From positions 42,257 through 106,256 of the forward strand of contig JAFUEP010000005.1 in assembly GCA_017470345.1 (NCBI GenBank): a stretch of DNA of 64,000 nt, given 5' to 3'. Under the pieces are notes generated by a model. It was not told the DNA's origin, did not search any database, and was given only the letters and a program-made list of their open reading frames with translations. Positions 16,812 to 23,932 of the stretch are shown piece after piece. A program made the translations under genes and the position numbers. The stretch is from Prevotella sp. GTDB taxonomy: Bacteria > Bacteroidota > Bacteroidia > Bacteroidales > Bacteroidaceae. The stretch's first letter is position 1; every line of letters starts with the position of its first letter.

Positions 16812-17518
16812 TCCACCTGCGCCTCCGTCTTGCCGAAGCGGCGCTGCCGGCGCTGGAAGTCGGCGATGGCCTTGTGGAGGCACGCCTCGTCGAAGTCAGG
16901 CCAGTAGGTGTCCGAGAAGTACAGCTCCGAGTAGGCGATCTGCCATAGCAGATAGTTGGAGATGCGCAGCTCGCCGCCGGTGCGTATGAGCAGGTCGGGG
17001 TCGGGCATGAAGCTGGTAGTGAGGTGGCTCGTGATGGTCTCCTCGGTGATCTCCCGGGGCTGCTCGGCCACGATCTGCCTGACGGCCTCGGTGATCTCCC
17101 ATCGGCTGGAGTAGCTCAGGGCGATGACGGCCGTCATGGCGTCGTTGGCGGCGGTGTGCTCCTCGAGCTCGCGGATCTTCGCCTGCACCTCCTTAGGCAG
17201 CCGCTGCATGTCGCCGATCATGCGGAAGCGTACGTTGTTCTTCATGAAGATCTCCTCCTCGAGCGAGGTCAGGATGAGGCCCATGAGCGCCGCCACCTCG
17301 TCGGCCGGGCGGTTCCAGTTCTCGGTGGAGAAGGTGTAGAGCGTGAGGTACTTCACGCCCAGTCGTGTGCACTCCGACGTGATCTTATGTACGGCGTCGA
17401 CTCCGGCCTGATGGCCGTAGCTGCGCTCGCGTCCGCGCTCGTTGGCCCAGCGTCCGTTGCCGTCCATGATGATGGCAATGTGCTGCGGGATGCGTGTTCT
17501 GTCTAATTCAGCGGTCAT
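16799..17518 (-). CDS. uppS: Isoprenyl transferase (undecaprenyl diphosphate synthase)
   Basis: 239 residues, normal length. It condenses isopentenyl diphosphate onto farnesyl diphosphate to make the lipid carrier for cell-wall synthesis. Motifs: [16 protein letters not shown] with the catalytic Asp at about residue 18, [27 protein letters not shown], and [20 protein letters not shown] with [11 protein letters not shown] near the C-terminus. It sits between porG and bamA, the usual Bacteroidales order. Its last codons and stop (VENNE) lie in the word repeat between uppS and bamA. Confidence 0.96.
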   Translation of the reverse strand: MTAELDRTRIPQHIAIIMDGNGRWANERGRERSYGHQAGVDAVHKITSECTRLGVKYLTLYTFSTENWNRPADEVAALMGLILTSLEEEIFMKNNVRFRMIGDMQRLPKEVQAKIRELEEHTAANDAMTAVIALSYSSRWEITEAVRQIVAEQPREITEETITSHLTTSFMPDPDLLIRTGGELRISNYLLWQIAYSELYFSDTYWPDFDEACLHKAIADFQRRQRRFGKTEAQVENNE

Positions 17519-17520
17519 AT

Positions 17521-17555
17521 CTTAATATTTCTCAATTCTCAGTTCTCAATTCTCA
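17521..17555. repeat. TTCTCAATTCTCAGTTCTCA word repeat between porG and uppS
   Basis: Tandem TCAATTCTCA words; on the minus strand TTGAGAATTGAGAAC supplies the porG stop codon (TGA at 17553) and the short spacer to uppS. Confidence 0.7.
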
Positions 17556-18245
17556 ATCCCGATCGTTGTGGCATGTCTTGCACTTGGCCCAGATGTCGTA
17601 GGTGACGGCGATCTGCAGCGTCGAGTAGCAGTCGGTGTTCTTGAACAGGCCGCTGCTCTTGATGCCGTAGGGGTCCTTCACCCCGTCGAGCTTGTCCGTG
17701 CCCGTCAGGTGCATCAGCCATGTGGCGGTCAGGTTGAGCCTGTCGGCCAGCTTATACTTCACGCCCAGCCCGAGCGGCATCTCGAAGGCGCAGACCGAGG
17801 CGTCGCACTTGGCGAAGCAGAGGCCCATGCCGGCCGTGATGAAGGGCGTCAGGGGCCTGGCGCCGCGATATTCGCGGCCGGTGCCGAAGGCCCAGAAGTT
17901 GTATTCGAACGCCACGTCGAACGTGGTCATCGACGTGGAGAACTCCATGGGGGCGCCGGCATAGTCGGGATACCATGTCTTCGTGTCCTCCGACCGGCCC
18001 TTCAGCTTGCCGTAGCTCAGCGTGGCGGCCCAGGCCATGCGCGGGTTGGGCTTATACTTGGCCACCGCGCCCCCCATGGGCTGCATGTGCTTCAGCAGTC
18101 CGCCGCCGAAGTCGCCCTGATAGGTCTGCAGTCCGGCTCCGGCCCCGATCTCCATGCGATATTCGGGGTCGTCCTGCGCCAGGGCTGTGCGTGGAGCCAG
18201 CAGGAGCAGCAGGAGCAGCGGTCTGAGGCGGCGGGCGAGGGTCAT
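17553..18245 (-). CDS. porG: PorG-like outer-membrane protein (DUF6089-type), putative type IX secretion component
   Basis: 230 residues when started at the ATG 18245, chosen because it overlaps the upstream stop in an ATGA arrangement and gives a clean signal peptide (MTLARRLRPLLLLLLLAP, then TALAQ). The body is a small eight-strand-like barrel (YRMEIGAGAGLQTYQGDFGG; PFITAGMGLCFAKC; GLGVKYKLADRLNLTATWLM). A protein of this kind immediately upstream of uppS-bamA-ompH is what is known for PorG of Porphyromonas gingivalis, an outer-membrane part of the type IX secretion system. The assignment rests on synteny plus general sequence character. A CKTCH motif lies at the C-terminus. Confidence 0.75.
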   Translation of the reverse strand: MTLARRLRPLLLLLLLAPRTALAQDDPEYRMEIGAGAGLQTYQGDFGGGLLKHMQPMGGAVAKYKPNPRMAWAATLSYGKLKGRSEDTKTWYPDYAGAPMEFSTSMTTFDVAFEYNFWAFGTGREYRGARPLTPFITAGMGLCFAKCDASVCAFEMPLGLGVKYKLADRLNLTATWLMHLTGTDKLDGVKDPYGIKSSGLFKNTDCYSTLQIAVTYDIWAKCKTCHNDRD

Positions 18246-19660
18246 CTGAGGGTTCCTTTCCATGTCTGGCCCGTGGGCGAGACGATCCAGAGGGCGTCGC
18301 CGCTCGTCGTCATGCTCAGCGGTCCGCTGGCGAAGCCGTCGGGCAGTGAGTAGTCGTTCTGGGTCTTCCAGGTGATGCCCTGGTCGGCCGACTCATAGAT
18401 GGCGACCGCCTGGCCCTGCTTGCCGCAGAGGGCCACGAGCGTGCCGTCGTATTGTTCCAGGCCGTAGACCTCGGTCGCGGGCAGCACATAGCGGTTGGCG
18501 TCGTCGAGGGTCATGCTCACCCACTGTCCGCTGCGCCCTTCCTGGGCATAGCAGCTGATCTTGCGCCACGGGGTGATGACGCCGGCCTCGAGTGCGGCCA
18601 GGTCGCAGCCCAGGAGCAGCACGTAGTCGGTAGAGTCGGTGGGCATATAGTCGAACGCCACGCAGCCGAACCGGGTCAGGGTGGGCGTCTGGCAGGGGTC
18701 GGTGTCATAGTCGGCGGCCTCGGCAGCCCACGTCCGCCCGCCGTCAGTCGACGAGACGAGGCACCAGGGCGTCATCGGCTCGCTGGCGGGGTCGGTGGGC
18801 TCCTGTCGCAGGGCGAAGAGCTCGCGCGTGCCGCCTCCGATGAGCATCTTCAGCGCACCGGCCTGGTTGGGGTCGGCGGTGGCGACGATCTGCTGCCATG
18901 TCTCGCCGTCGGCCGAGCAGTAGAGACCCTCGGTGGTGAGCACGTAGAGGCGCTCGCCCATGACGACGACGCGGCCGCGATAGTGCTTCATCGGGATGTT
19001 GGGCTCCAGGCGCTCCCAGGCGGTGCCGTCAGTGGAGCGGTAGATGGCGTCGGGCTCGTCGTAGTAGCCCGTCGGACTGCCGAAGAGCAGCAGCTGGCCG
19101 CCGAAGCTGACCACCTGGTGATCGGACAGCGGCGACGTCAGCGTGGCCGTTGCCTCCTGGCGCCACTCGAAGTCGAGGCCCTGGTCGCTCGAGGCCGTCA
19201 GCGCGACGACATAGTCGCGGTGCGTCGTGCCGTCGATGCTGTAGACGCGGAACGTGCGGGGCACGCTGAAGTCGATCGAGTCGCTGGCATTGAACCACGA
19301 CAGCGAGTCGCTCGTCATCGACTGCAGCGCCACGACGCCGCTGTTGCGCGTCGAGACGGTGCAGACGACGTGGCGCACGTCGCTGCCCACGGGCAGCGCC
19401 TTGCGGTTGTAGATCTGGTGGCCCAGCTGGTCGATGGTCATCTTGTAGCCCGACCCGGCGAACGTGGTCTTCACCAGCGTGTCGCGACCCGTCGTGGCCG
19501 AGGTCGTCGTCGTATAGCGGTTGATCGTGCCCAGCGTGAACTGCGTGATGGCCACGTCGCTGTAGGTCGTCGTCTGGTTGTCATCGTCGTCGCCCAGACA
19601 CGACGTCAGGGCCACAGATGCCAACAGCAGTCCGCAGAGCGTTCTGAATATTCTCTTCAT
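18242..19660 (-). CDS. Lipoprotein with beta-propeller-like repeats (DUF6242-type)
   Basis: 472 residues from the ATG at 19660, which gives a lipoprotein signal peptide (MKRIFRTLCGLLLASVALTSC) with an acidic stretch after the Cys (LGDDDDN), as in surface-directed Bacteroidota lipoproteins. Residues about 30-170 form an N-terminal domain. The rest has repeats typical of a photosynthesis-stability-factor or sialidase-like propeller (IYRSTDGTAWERLEP, LYCSADGETWQQIV, VSSTDGGRTWAAEA, IYESADQGITWKTQ). It is the first gene of the porG-uppS-bamA operon, as in related Bacteroidales. Function unknown. Confidence 0.8.
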   Translation of the reverse strand: MKRIFRTLCGLLLASVALTSCLGDDDDNQTTTYSDVAITQFTLGTINRYTTTTSATTGRDTLVKTTFAGSGYKMTIDQLGHQIYNRKALPVGSDVRHVVCTVSTRNSGVVALQSMTSDSLSWFNASDSIDFSVPRTFRVYSIDGTTHRDYVVALTASSDQGLDFEWRQEATATLTSPLSDHQVVSFGGQLLLFGSPTGYYDEPDAIYRSTDGTAWERLEPNIPMKHYRGRVVVMGERLYVLTTEGLYCSADGETWQQIVATADPNQAGALKMLIGGGTRELFALRQEPTDPASEPMTPWCLVSSTDGGRTWAAEAADYDTDPCQTPTLTRFGCVAFDYMPTDSTDYVLLLGCDLAALEAGVITPWRKISCYAQEGRSGQWVSMTLDDANRYVLPATEVYGLEQYDGTLVALCGKQGQAVAIYESADQGITWKTQNDYSLPDGFASGPLSMTTSGDALWIVSPTGQTWKGTLR

Positions 19661-19689
19661 CTTTCCTAATTGTTTAAACAATTCAGTCT

Positions 19690-19697
19690 GCAAAGGT
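19690..19697 (-). promoter_or_regulatory. -7 element TACCTTTG for the envelope operon
   Basis: CAAAGGTA on the plus strand, 30 nt before the start codon at 19660; GCAG follows on the minus strand, as at other promoters in the window. The -33 element is not clear. Confidence 0.5.
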
Positions 19698-19841
19698 AAG
19701 CACATTTCTGCAAAAATCCGTCATTTTCGGCGGATAATTAAATAAAATATATGTTTAAGTGCACGATTTTAAGTTGTTTTTAAGATTTTTGCTTCCCGCC
19801 GCCGACAGCCTGCAGCGACGCCGGCCGACGCCCGCGGGCAC

Positions 19842-19880
19842 AAAAAAGCGCGGTATGAATCACTCACCCCGCGCTTTTTC
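19842..19880 (-). terminator. Intrinsic terminator of the candidate small RNA
   Basis: AAAGCGCGG and CCGCGCTTTTTT flank a short loop on the minus strand; T-runs on both sides could make it bidirectional. Confidence 0.7.
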
Positions 19881-20006
19881 TCAACGTCCATTTGCCTAAT
19901 TGCTTAGTCAAGCAGAAGCGTTGACTGAAAATCTAATAACATAATCTTTACCTTAAATCTATTAACTACTAACCTAATGAATAACGTGTAGTCATCTCGA
20001 CTACCG
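19842..20006 (-). ncRNA. Candidate small non-coding RNA, about 165 nt
   Basis: On the minus strand a full promoter (TTGT, 19 nt, TAATTTTG at 20018-20011) is followed by a 5' hairpin (GTAGTC/GACTAC, 20004-19988), a second hairpin (AGTCAA ... TTGACT, near 19926-19906) and a terminator hairpin (AGCGCGG ... CCGCGCT) with a run of T ending near 19842. No open frame of note lies inside. The unit is closed by its own promoter and terminator. I cannot place it in a known RNA family. Confidence 0.6.
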
Positions 20007-20010
20007 GGTG

Positions 20011-20041
20011 CAAAATTACAACTTTTTCGCAATTCCTACAA
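20011..20041 (-). promoter_or_regulatory. Promoter of the candidate small RNA
   Basis: Minus strand: TTGT, 19-nt spacer, TAATTTTG (CAAAATTA at 20011-20018). Confidence 0.6.
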
Positions 20042-20197
20042 CAATTTCGTAACATTGTTGGCGCAAACAGATTCTTTTTTGATTTAAATCAAGCATAAAA
20101 GTTACAGGTCGTCATTCCCCCCGAGCTGCGCGGCAGCCACTCCCCTCCTTCGGAGGGGTCGGGGGAGGCCCCCTAAATGTTAAAATCGGGCGCGGCC

Positions 20198-20228
20198 TTG
20201 GCCGTCTGGAAAAATAGTTGTACATTTG
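20198..20228 (+). promoter_or_regulatory. Promoter upstream of the structured leader and AAA+ gene
   Basis: TTGG at 20198-20201, 19-nt spacer, TACATTTG at 20221-20228. Predicted start is near 20235, leaving a leader of about 385 nt before the ATG at 20620. Confidence 0.65.
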
Positions 20229-20270
20229 CAGCCGGTTTTGTTTAAAACACCGACTTCACACAATTCACAT

Positions 20271-20411
20271 AAGAGTCAAAGTTAAAGAAAAGATCATGCT
20301 GCGAACACGATTGACAACGGTCTGCATCGTAGGCCGCCGAGCGCATCGGCGTCCCCTCACGGGCCGTGTGGCCATCGCCGTTGTCCAGCGCGGATGATCG
20401 TTCTTTGACTT
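20271..20411 (+). ncRNA. Highly structured RNA element in the long leader of the AAA+ gene
   Basis: A long closing stem pairs AAGAGTCAAAG and GATCAT-C-GCG (20271-20303) with CGCGGATGATC and CTTTGACTT (20389-20411). Inside, GACAACGG (20313) pairs with CCGTTGTC (20378), and hairpins CGCCGA/TCGGCG (20335-20351) and CACGG/CCGTG (20358-20368) branch from it. It could be an independent small RNA or a cis-acting leader. No terminator is obvious right after it; about 200 nt of leader remain before the gene. Confidence 0.55.
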
Positions 20412-20619
20412 ATTGCTACAACTCTGCCGTCTTCTCTCTATTCCCCCGGCGTCACCTATCTCTTATGTGGTAGGGCTGAAGGGCTGTCGGGCTCACGCTG
20501 TCAGCTGAGCCTGCGCCTGTCCATCCCTGCGATGCTCCTTACTCTCTCCCCCTTACTACCTTTTATTATATATACAACACACACGCACACCTAACGTTAC
20601 AGATCTTTTCTTTCCACCT

Positions 20620-22257
20620 ATGATCAAAGATTTCATCAGACAGACCAACGCCTCCATCGTCAACTTCATGCTCAACATGAACAAGCGCAAGCGCACCTAT
20701 GCAGCCCACGTCACGGGGCTGGAACCCTTCGACGAGAAGACCCACCTCTACCTCTATGCCACGAAACACGAACTCGTCGTCGTCTGCCTCGACGACGGCG
20801 GCCGGCAGCTGGACGAGCTGGCCGACGAGGAGACCTTCTGCGACGAGCAGCCGCTCTACTTCAACGCCGACGGCAACCGCGTCAGCCCCGTCTACCACCT
20901 GAAGGCCGTCATGCGTCAGCTCTACAGCCGTCTCACGGCCGACTTTGGCCGCCAGCGGCCCCAGATATGGGGCATCATGCTGACCAGTTCGCGACTGATC
21001 AACCGCCCCGACATGATCCACACGTGGTACGGCATGCGCATCAGCGTCTTCGACCAGCAGACCGGCCTGCCCCACCTGCGCAACCTGCCGCTCAACGACA
21101 GCGACCAGCTGGCCGGCGCACCCTACCTGGCCCACCTGAAGCCTTACTTCGCCAAGGACGACGACGCACCGTCAGACGAGTTCGAGCGCATGCTCAGCGA
21201 GTTCATCGAATCGGAATTCAACAAGCTCGACGACGACGCAGCCGAGCCCGACCCTCAGGCCGACGACGCAGACAGCACGCCCGACGACGCAGACAGCACG
21301 CCCGACAGCGACGTCGACGAGAGCGACGACGTCGACGAGCTGACCTCCGACTTCGGCGAGCTGGAGCTCAACCCCAACAATATCGTCAAGGTGGAGGTGC
21401 TCCAGCCCATGCGCCACCCCGAGCGCGAGATGCAGCGCATCGTCGGATGCCAGGCCGTCAAGCGCCACATCGACGAGCTCATCATGCTCAACCAATACAA
21501 CGTGCGCATGCACCTGCTCAACCCCGAGGCCAAGCCCCACGAGCTCTCCCTCCACAGCATCTTCCTCGGACGGCCCGGCACGGGCAAGACGACCGTCTGC
21601 AAGATCATGGGCTCGCTGCTCCATCAGGCCGGCATGCTCAGCCGCGGACACGTCGTCGTGGCCAACCGCGGCACCTTCGTAGGCAGCAACTGGGGCGACG
21701 AGGAGCGCGCCGTCAGGCGCGTCGTCGAGATGGCGCGCGGCGGCGTCCTCATGATCGACGAGGCCTACCTGCTCAACGGCGACAACCGCAACGACCCGGG
21801 ACGGATGGTCTTGCCCATGCTCATGGACATCCTCTCCGACGAGCGGCAGCGCGACCTCGCCATCGTCCTCTGCGGCTACAAGCAGCAGATGCTCCGGCTG
21901 CTCGAGCTCAACCCGGGACTGGAGTCGCGATTCCCCAACCGCTTCGAGTTTGAGGACTTCACCGTCGACGAGCTGCTCGACATCACCCAACGACGCATCG
22001 CCGACCATGGCTACACCTTCACGCCGCAGGCATGGGACGACTACACACAGCTCATCGCCGAGGCCCACCGCAGCCGCGACCCCCAGACGTGGGGCAACGC
22101 CCGCTTCGTGGCCAACCAGCTGGAGCGCATCTACCTCTGCCACGCACAGCGGTGCATCAGCGCCGACATCAACGACCGCGAGCAGCTCTTCCAGCTCACC
22201 CCGGCCGACATTCAGCCTATCCAGGTGGCCCGGCCCAAGCCGAGGATGGGATTCTGA
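20620..22257 (+). CDS. AAA+ ATPase of the CbbX/SpoVK-like family with a novel N-terminal domain
   Basis: 545 residues. Residues 1-200 form a domain I do not recognise. Residues about 208-250 are an acidic linker with DDADSTP repeated. From about 270 the protein is an AAA+ module: Walker A GRPGTGKTTVCK (about 317), Walker B GGVLMIDEAYLL (about 378), sensor region IVLCGYKQQM, and arginine segment NPGLESRFPNRFEFEDFTVD. This type of ATPase remodels protein complexes; the target is unknown. It has its own promoter and a 385-nt leader with strong RNA structure, and is the only plus-strand gene in this part of the window. Confidence 0.85.
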   Translation: MIKDFIRQTNASIVNFMLNMNKRKRTYAAHVTGLEPFDEKTHLYLYATKHELVVVCLDDGGRQLDELADEETFCDEQPLYFNADGNRVSPVYHLKAVMRQLYSRLTADFGRQRPQIWGIMLTSSRLINRPDMIHTWYGMRISVFDQQTGLPHLRNLPLNDSDQLAGAPYLAHLKPYFAKDDDAPSDEFERMLSEFIESEFNKLDDDAAEPDPQADDADSTPDDADSTPDSDVDESDDVDELTSDFGELELNPNNIVKVEVLQPMRHPEREMQRIVGCQAVKRHIDELIMLNQYNVRMHLLNPEAKPHELSLHSIFLGRPGTGKTTVCKIMGSLLHQAGMLSRGHVVVANRGTFVGSNWGDEERAVRRVVEMARGGVLMIDEAYLLNGDNRNDPGRMVLPMLMDILSDERQRDLAIVLCGYKQQMLRLLELNPGLESRFPNRFEFEDFTVDELLDITQRRIADHGYTFTPQAWDDYTQLIAEAHRSRDPQTWGNARFVANQLERIYLCHAQRCISADINDREQLFQLTPADIQPIQVARPKPRMGF

Positions 22258-22260
22258 TGC

Positions 22261-22360
22261 GTTAGGAGGTCACGTGTCCTCACGTGACACCTGTTAGGAG
22301 GTCACGTGTCCTCACGTGACACCTGCGGCAAGTGCGACGTGGGGACACGTCGCCTCCTAC
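22261..22360. repeat. Tandem palindrome GTTAGGAGGTCACGTGTCCT, two exact copies plus a relative
   Basis: A 32-bp unit (22261-22292), itself a palindrome around AGGAGGTCACGTG/CACGTGACACCT, is repeated exactly at 22293-22324. A related palindrome (GCGACGTGGGGACACGTCGC, then CTCCTAC) follows to 22360. Similar sequence appears at 63952-64000. The position just after the AAA+ stop would allow a terminator or transcript-end role. Confidence 0.85.
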
Positions 22361-22437
22361 AGGGACAGGCAAATCGTACCAATTTATTTTTTGCATATTA
22401 CTGAATTAATTCAAGTTTCGCAAGCTCACTTTCTTTT

Positions 22438-22557
22438 TGGAGTTTAGGAGTTTAGGAGTTTGGGAGTTTGGACGATAGTTTTGTTAGTGATAGCCATGAA
22501 ACAGGACTAACGTCTAAACTCCAGCGGCTGAAAGCCGCGAAAACTCCTAAACTCCTT
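22438..22557. repeat. GGAGTTTAGGAGTTT palindrome with conserved GACG...TAACGTC loop
   Basis: Left arm of GGAGTTTAGG words (22438-22471), loop starting GACGATAGTTTTGTTAGTGA and ending TAACGTC, and a right arm of CTAAACTCC words (to 22557) interrupted by a small hairpin GCGGCTGAAAGCCGC. The loop resembles that of the element at 30419-30546 although the arm words differ. Confidence 0.75.
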
Positions 22558-22673
22558 TTACATGCGAAAGTTGAAAGAATTAATAATTTACTTAATGTGG
22601 TGAATAATTAGTGATGATTTGTGTTTGTTTTGTAAAGAAAAATCGCAACGATTTGTCCGATTTTCACAAACGT

Positions 22674-22788
22674 CTGATAATCAGCACGATTACGAAATGA
22701 GAAAAAAGAAGCGGTGCTTTTCGATGAGAGAAGCGGTGCTTTTTGATGAGAAAAGCGGCACTTCTCTTGACGGGAAGTGCCGCTTTGG
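22674..22788. repeat. AAGCGGTGCTTTT array with CTGATAATCAG end motif, copy 2
   Basis: CTGATAATCAG (22674-22684), a 24-nt spacer, then AAGCGGTGCTTTT units. The last two units are opposed and form a hairpin (AAAGCGGCACTTC / GAAGTGCCGCTTT, ending 22788). In reverse complement the tail aligns closely with copy 4 at 54 kb. It could act as a terminator for the DUF3108 gene. Confidence 0.8.
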
Positions 22789-22835
22789 CTTATCTGACGA
22801 GGGCGAATGTCGGGTTTTTTCGCAACCAAAGACCG

Positions 22836-23657
22836 TCAGTTGATCTTCGAGGTCATGGGGTTGCGCACGCCCTGGTAGTTGCGCAGGAAGACCTTGGCGG
22901 AGCCGAAGGAGAGGTCGAGGTCGAGGCGGACGGGGATGTGGTTCTCGTCGTCGGTGACATAGAATCGGACGAGCTCGTGGTTCTTGCCCTTCTCATGCTC
23001 GATGAACGAGAAGACGAGGCAGCGGAACTTCTCTTTCGTGTCGCTGACCTTGAACGTCTCGGTGCCGCGGAACTTCAGCCACGAGTTCGACAGCCGGCGG
23101 GCGTCGCTGATGGGCATGGGGATGACGTCGCCCTTCTGCATCGTCGAGGCGTCGAAGTTGCGGGCGCGCAGGAAGATGCTCATCATGTCGTAGATGCACT
23201 CCTGATACTCCTTCTCCTGCCAGTGCACCTCGCCGTCGGCGTCGATGCGGTGCATCTTCAGGTGGCAGCGGCTCTGGGGGTAGGTGTACCACAGCTCGTC
23301 GACGTAGTAGCGCTTGCCCTCGAGGGCGCCCTTGCGGTGGTAGAGGGGCGTGAGGTCGGCCGCGGCGCAATAGCTGAGCAGCGTGTCGCGCATGACGAAG
23401 ACGCCGTCGAGGCTCTTGTTGCCGCGGGTGATGAGGCTGGTGCGGAAGGCGTCCTGTCCGCCGAACTTCGACATGGTGGTGGTCATCGATGCCGACCCCA
23501 CCTTGACCCATACGAACTTCCAGTTGAAGTAGAGGTTGTAGTTGAGCACCTCGCCCCCCTGGAACGCCTTGTTCTCGATGCCGCACTGCGACTGTGCCGC
23601 AGCGCCGGCCACTGCCATCCATCCGAGGATGATATATGCACAAATCCTTCTGATCAT
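22836..23657 (-). CDS. DUF3108-type exported protein
   Basis: 273 residues from the ATG at 23657, which gives the signal peptide MIRRICAYIILGWMAVAGAA; a TTG 15 nt further upstream is an alternative. Family features are FQGGEVLNYNLYFNWKFVWV near the mature N-terminus, SLDGVFVMRDTLLSYC, and RFYVTDDENHIPVRLDLDLS with GSAKVFLRNYQG at the end. DUF3108 proteins are periplasmic beta-rich proteins of unknown role in Bacteroidota. The 3' side carries the repeat array at 22674-22788. Confidence 0.85.
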   Translation of the reverse strand: MIRRICAYIILGWMAVAGAAAQSQCGIENKAFQGGEVLNYNLYFNWKFVWVKVGSASMTTTMSKFGGQDAFRTSLITRGNKSLDGVFVMRDTLLSYCAAADLTPLYHRKGALEGKRYYVDELWYTYPQSRCHLKMHRIDADGEVHWQEKEYQECIYDMMSIFLRARNFDASTMQKGDVIPMPISDARRLSNSWLKFRGTETFKVSDTKEKFRCLVFSFIEHEKGKNHELVRFYVTDDENHIPVRLDLDLSFGSAKVFLRNYQGVRNPMTSKIN

Positions 23658-23689
23658 AGCTCTCGTTTTCAATTTTCTTACTTTATTTT

Positions 23690-23918
23690 TTTCCAGGAAT
23701 TACATTATTGACCAGGAATTCTTTTTTGACCACGAATTCTTTTTTGACCACGAATTGCACTAATTACACGAATTTGCTGCGCTTGTGGTTTTAGTGGAAT
23801 AATAACTTCTTCATACCGATATATATAGTTTTCACTTTAACTTATTTAGTCAAATTCGTTTAATCCGTCACGTATATTCCTCCAAATTCGTTTAATTCGT
23901 TAAATTCGTGGTTTAAAA
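23690..23918. repeat. ACCACGAATTCTTTTTTG word palindrome
   Basis: Left arm words GACCAGGAATT and GACCACGAATTCTTTTTT (23708-23760); right arm words AAATTCGTTTAATTCGTTAA and AATTCGTGG (23880-23912). Arms are complementary around an AT-rich loop. It fills the gap between the DUF3108 gene and the Ig-like lipoprotein. Confidence 0.7.
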
Positions 23919-23932
23919 AAAATCCAGTCCGC

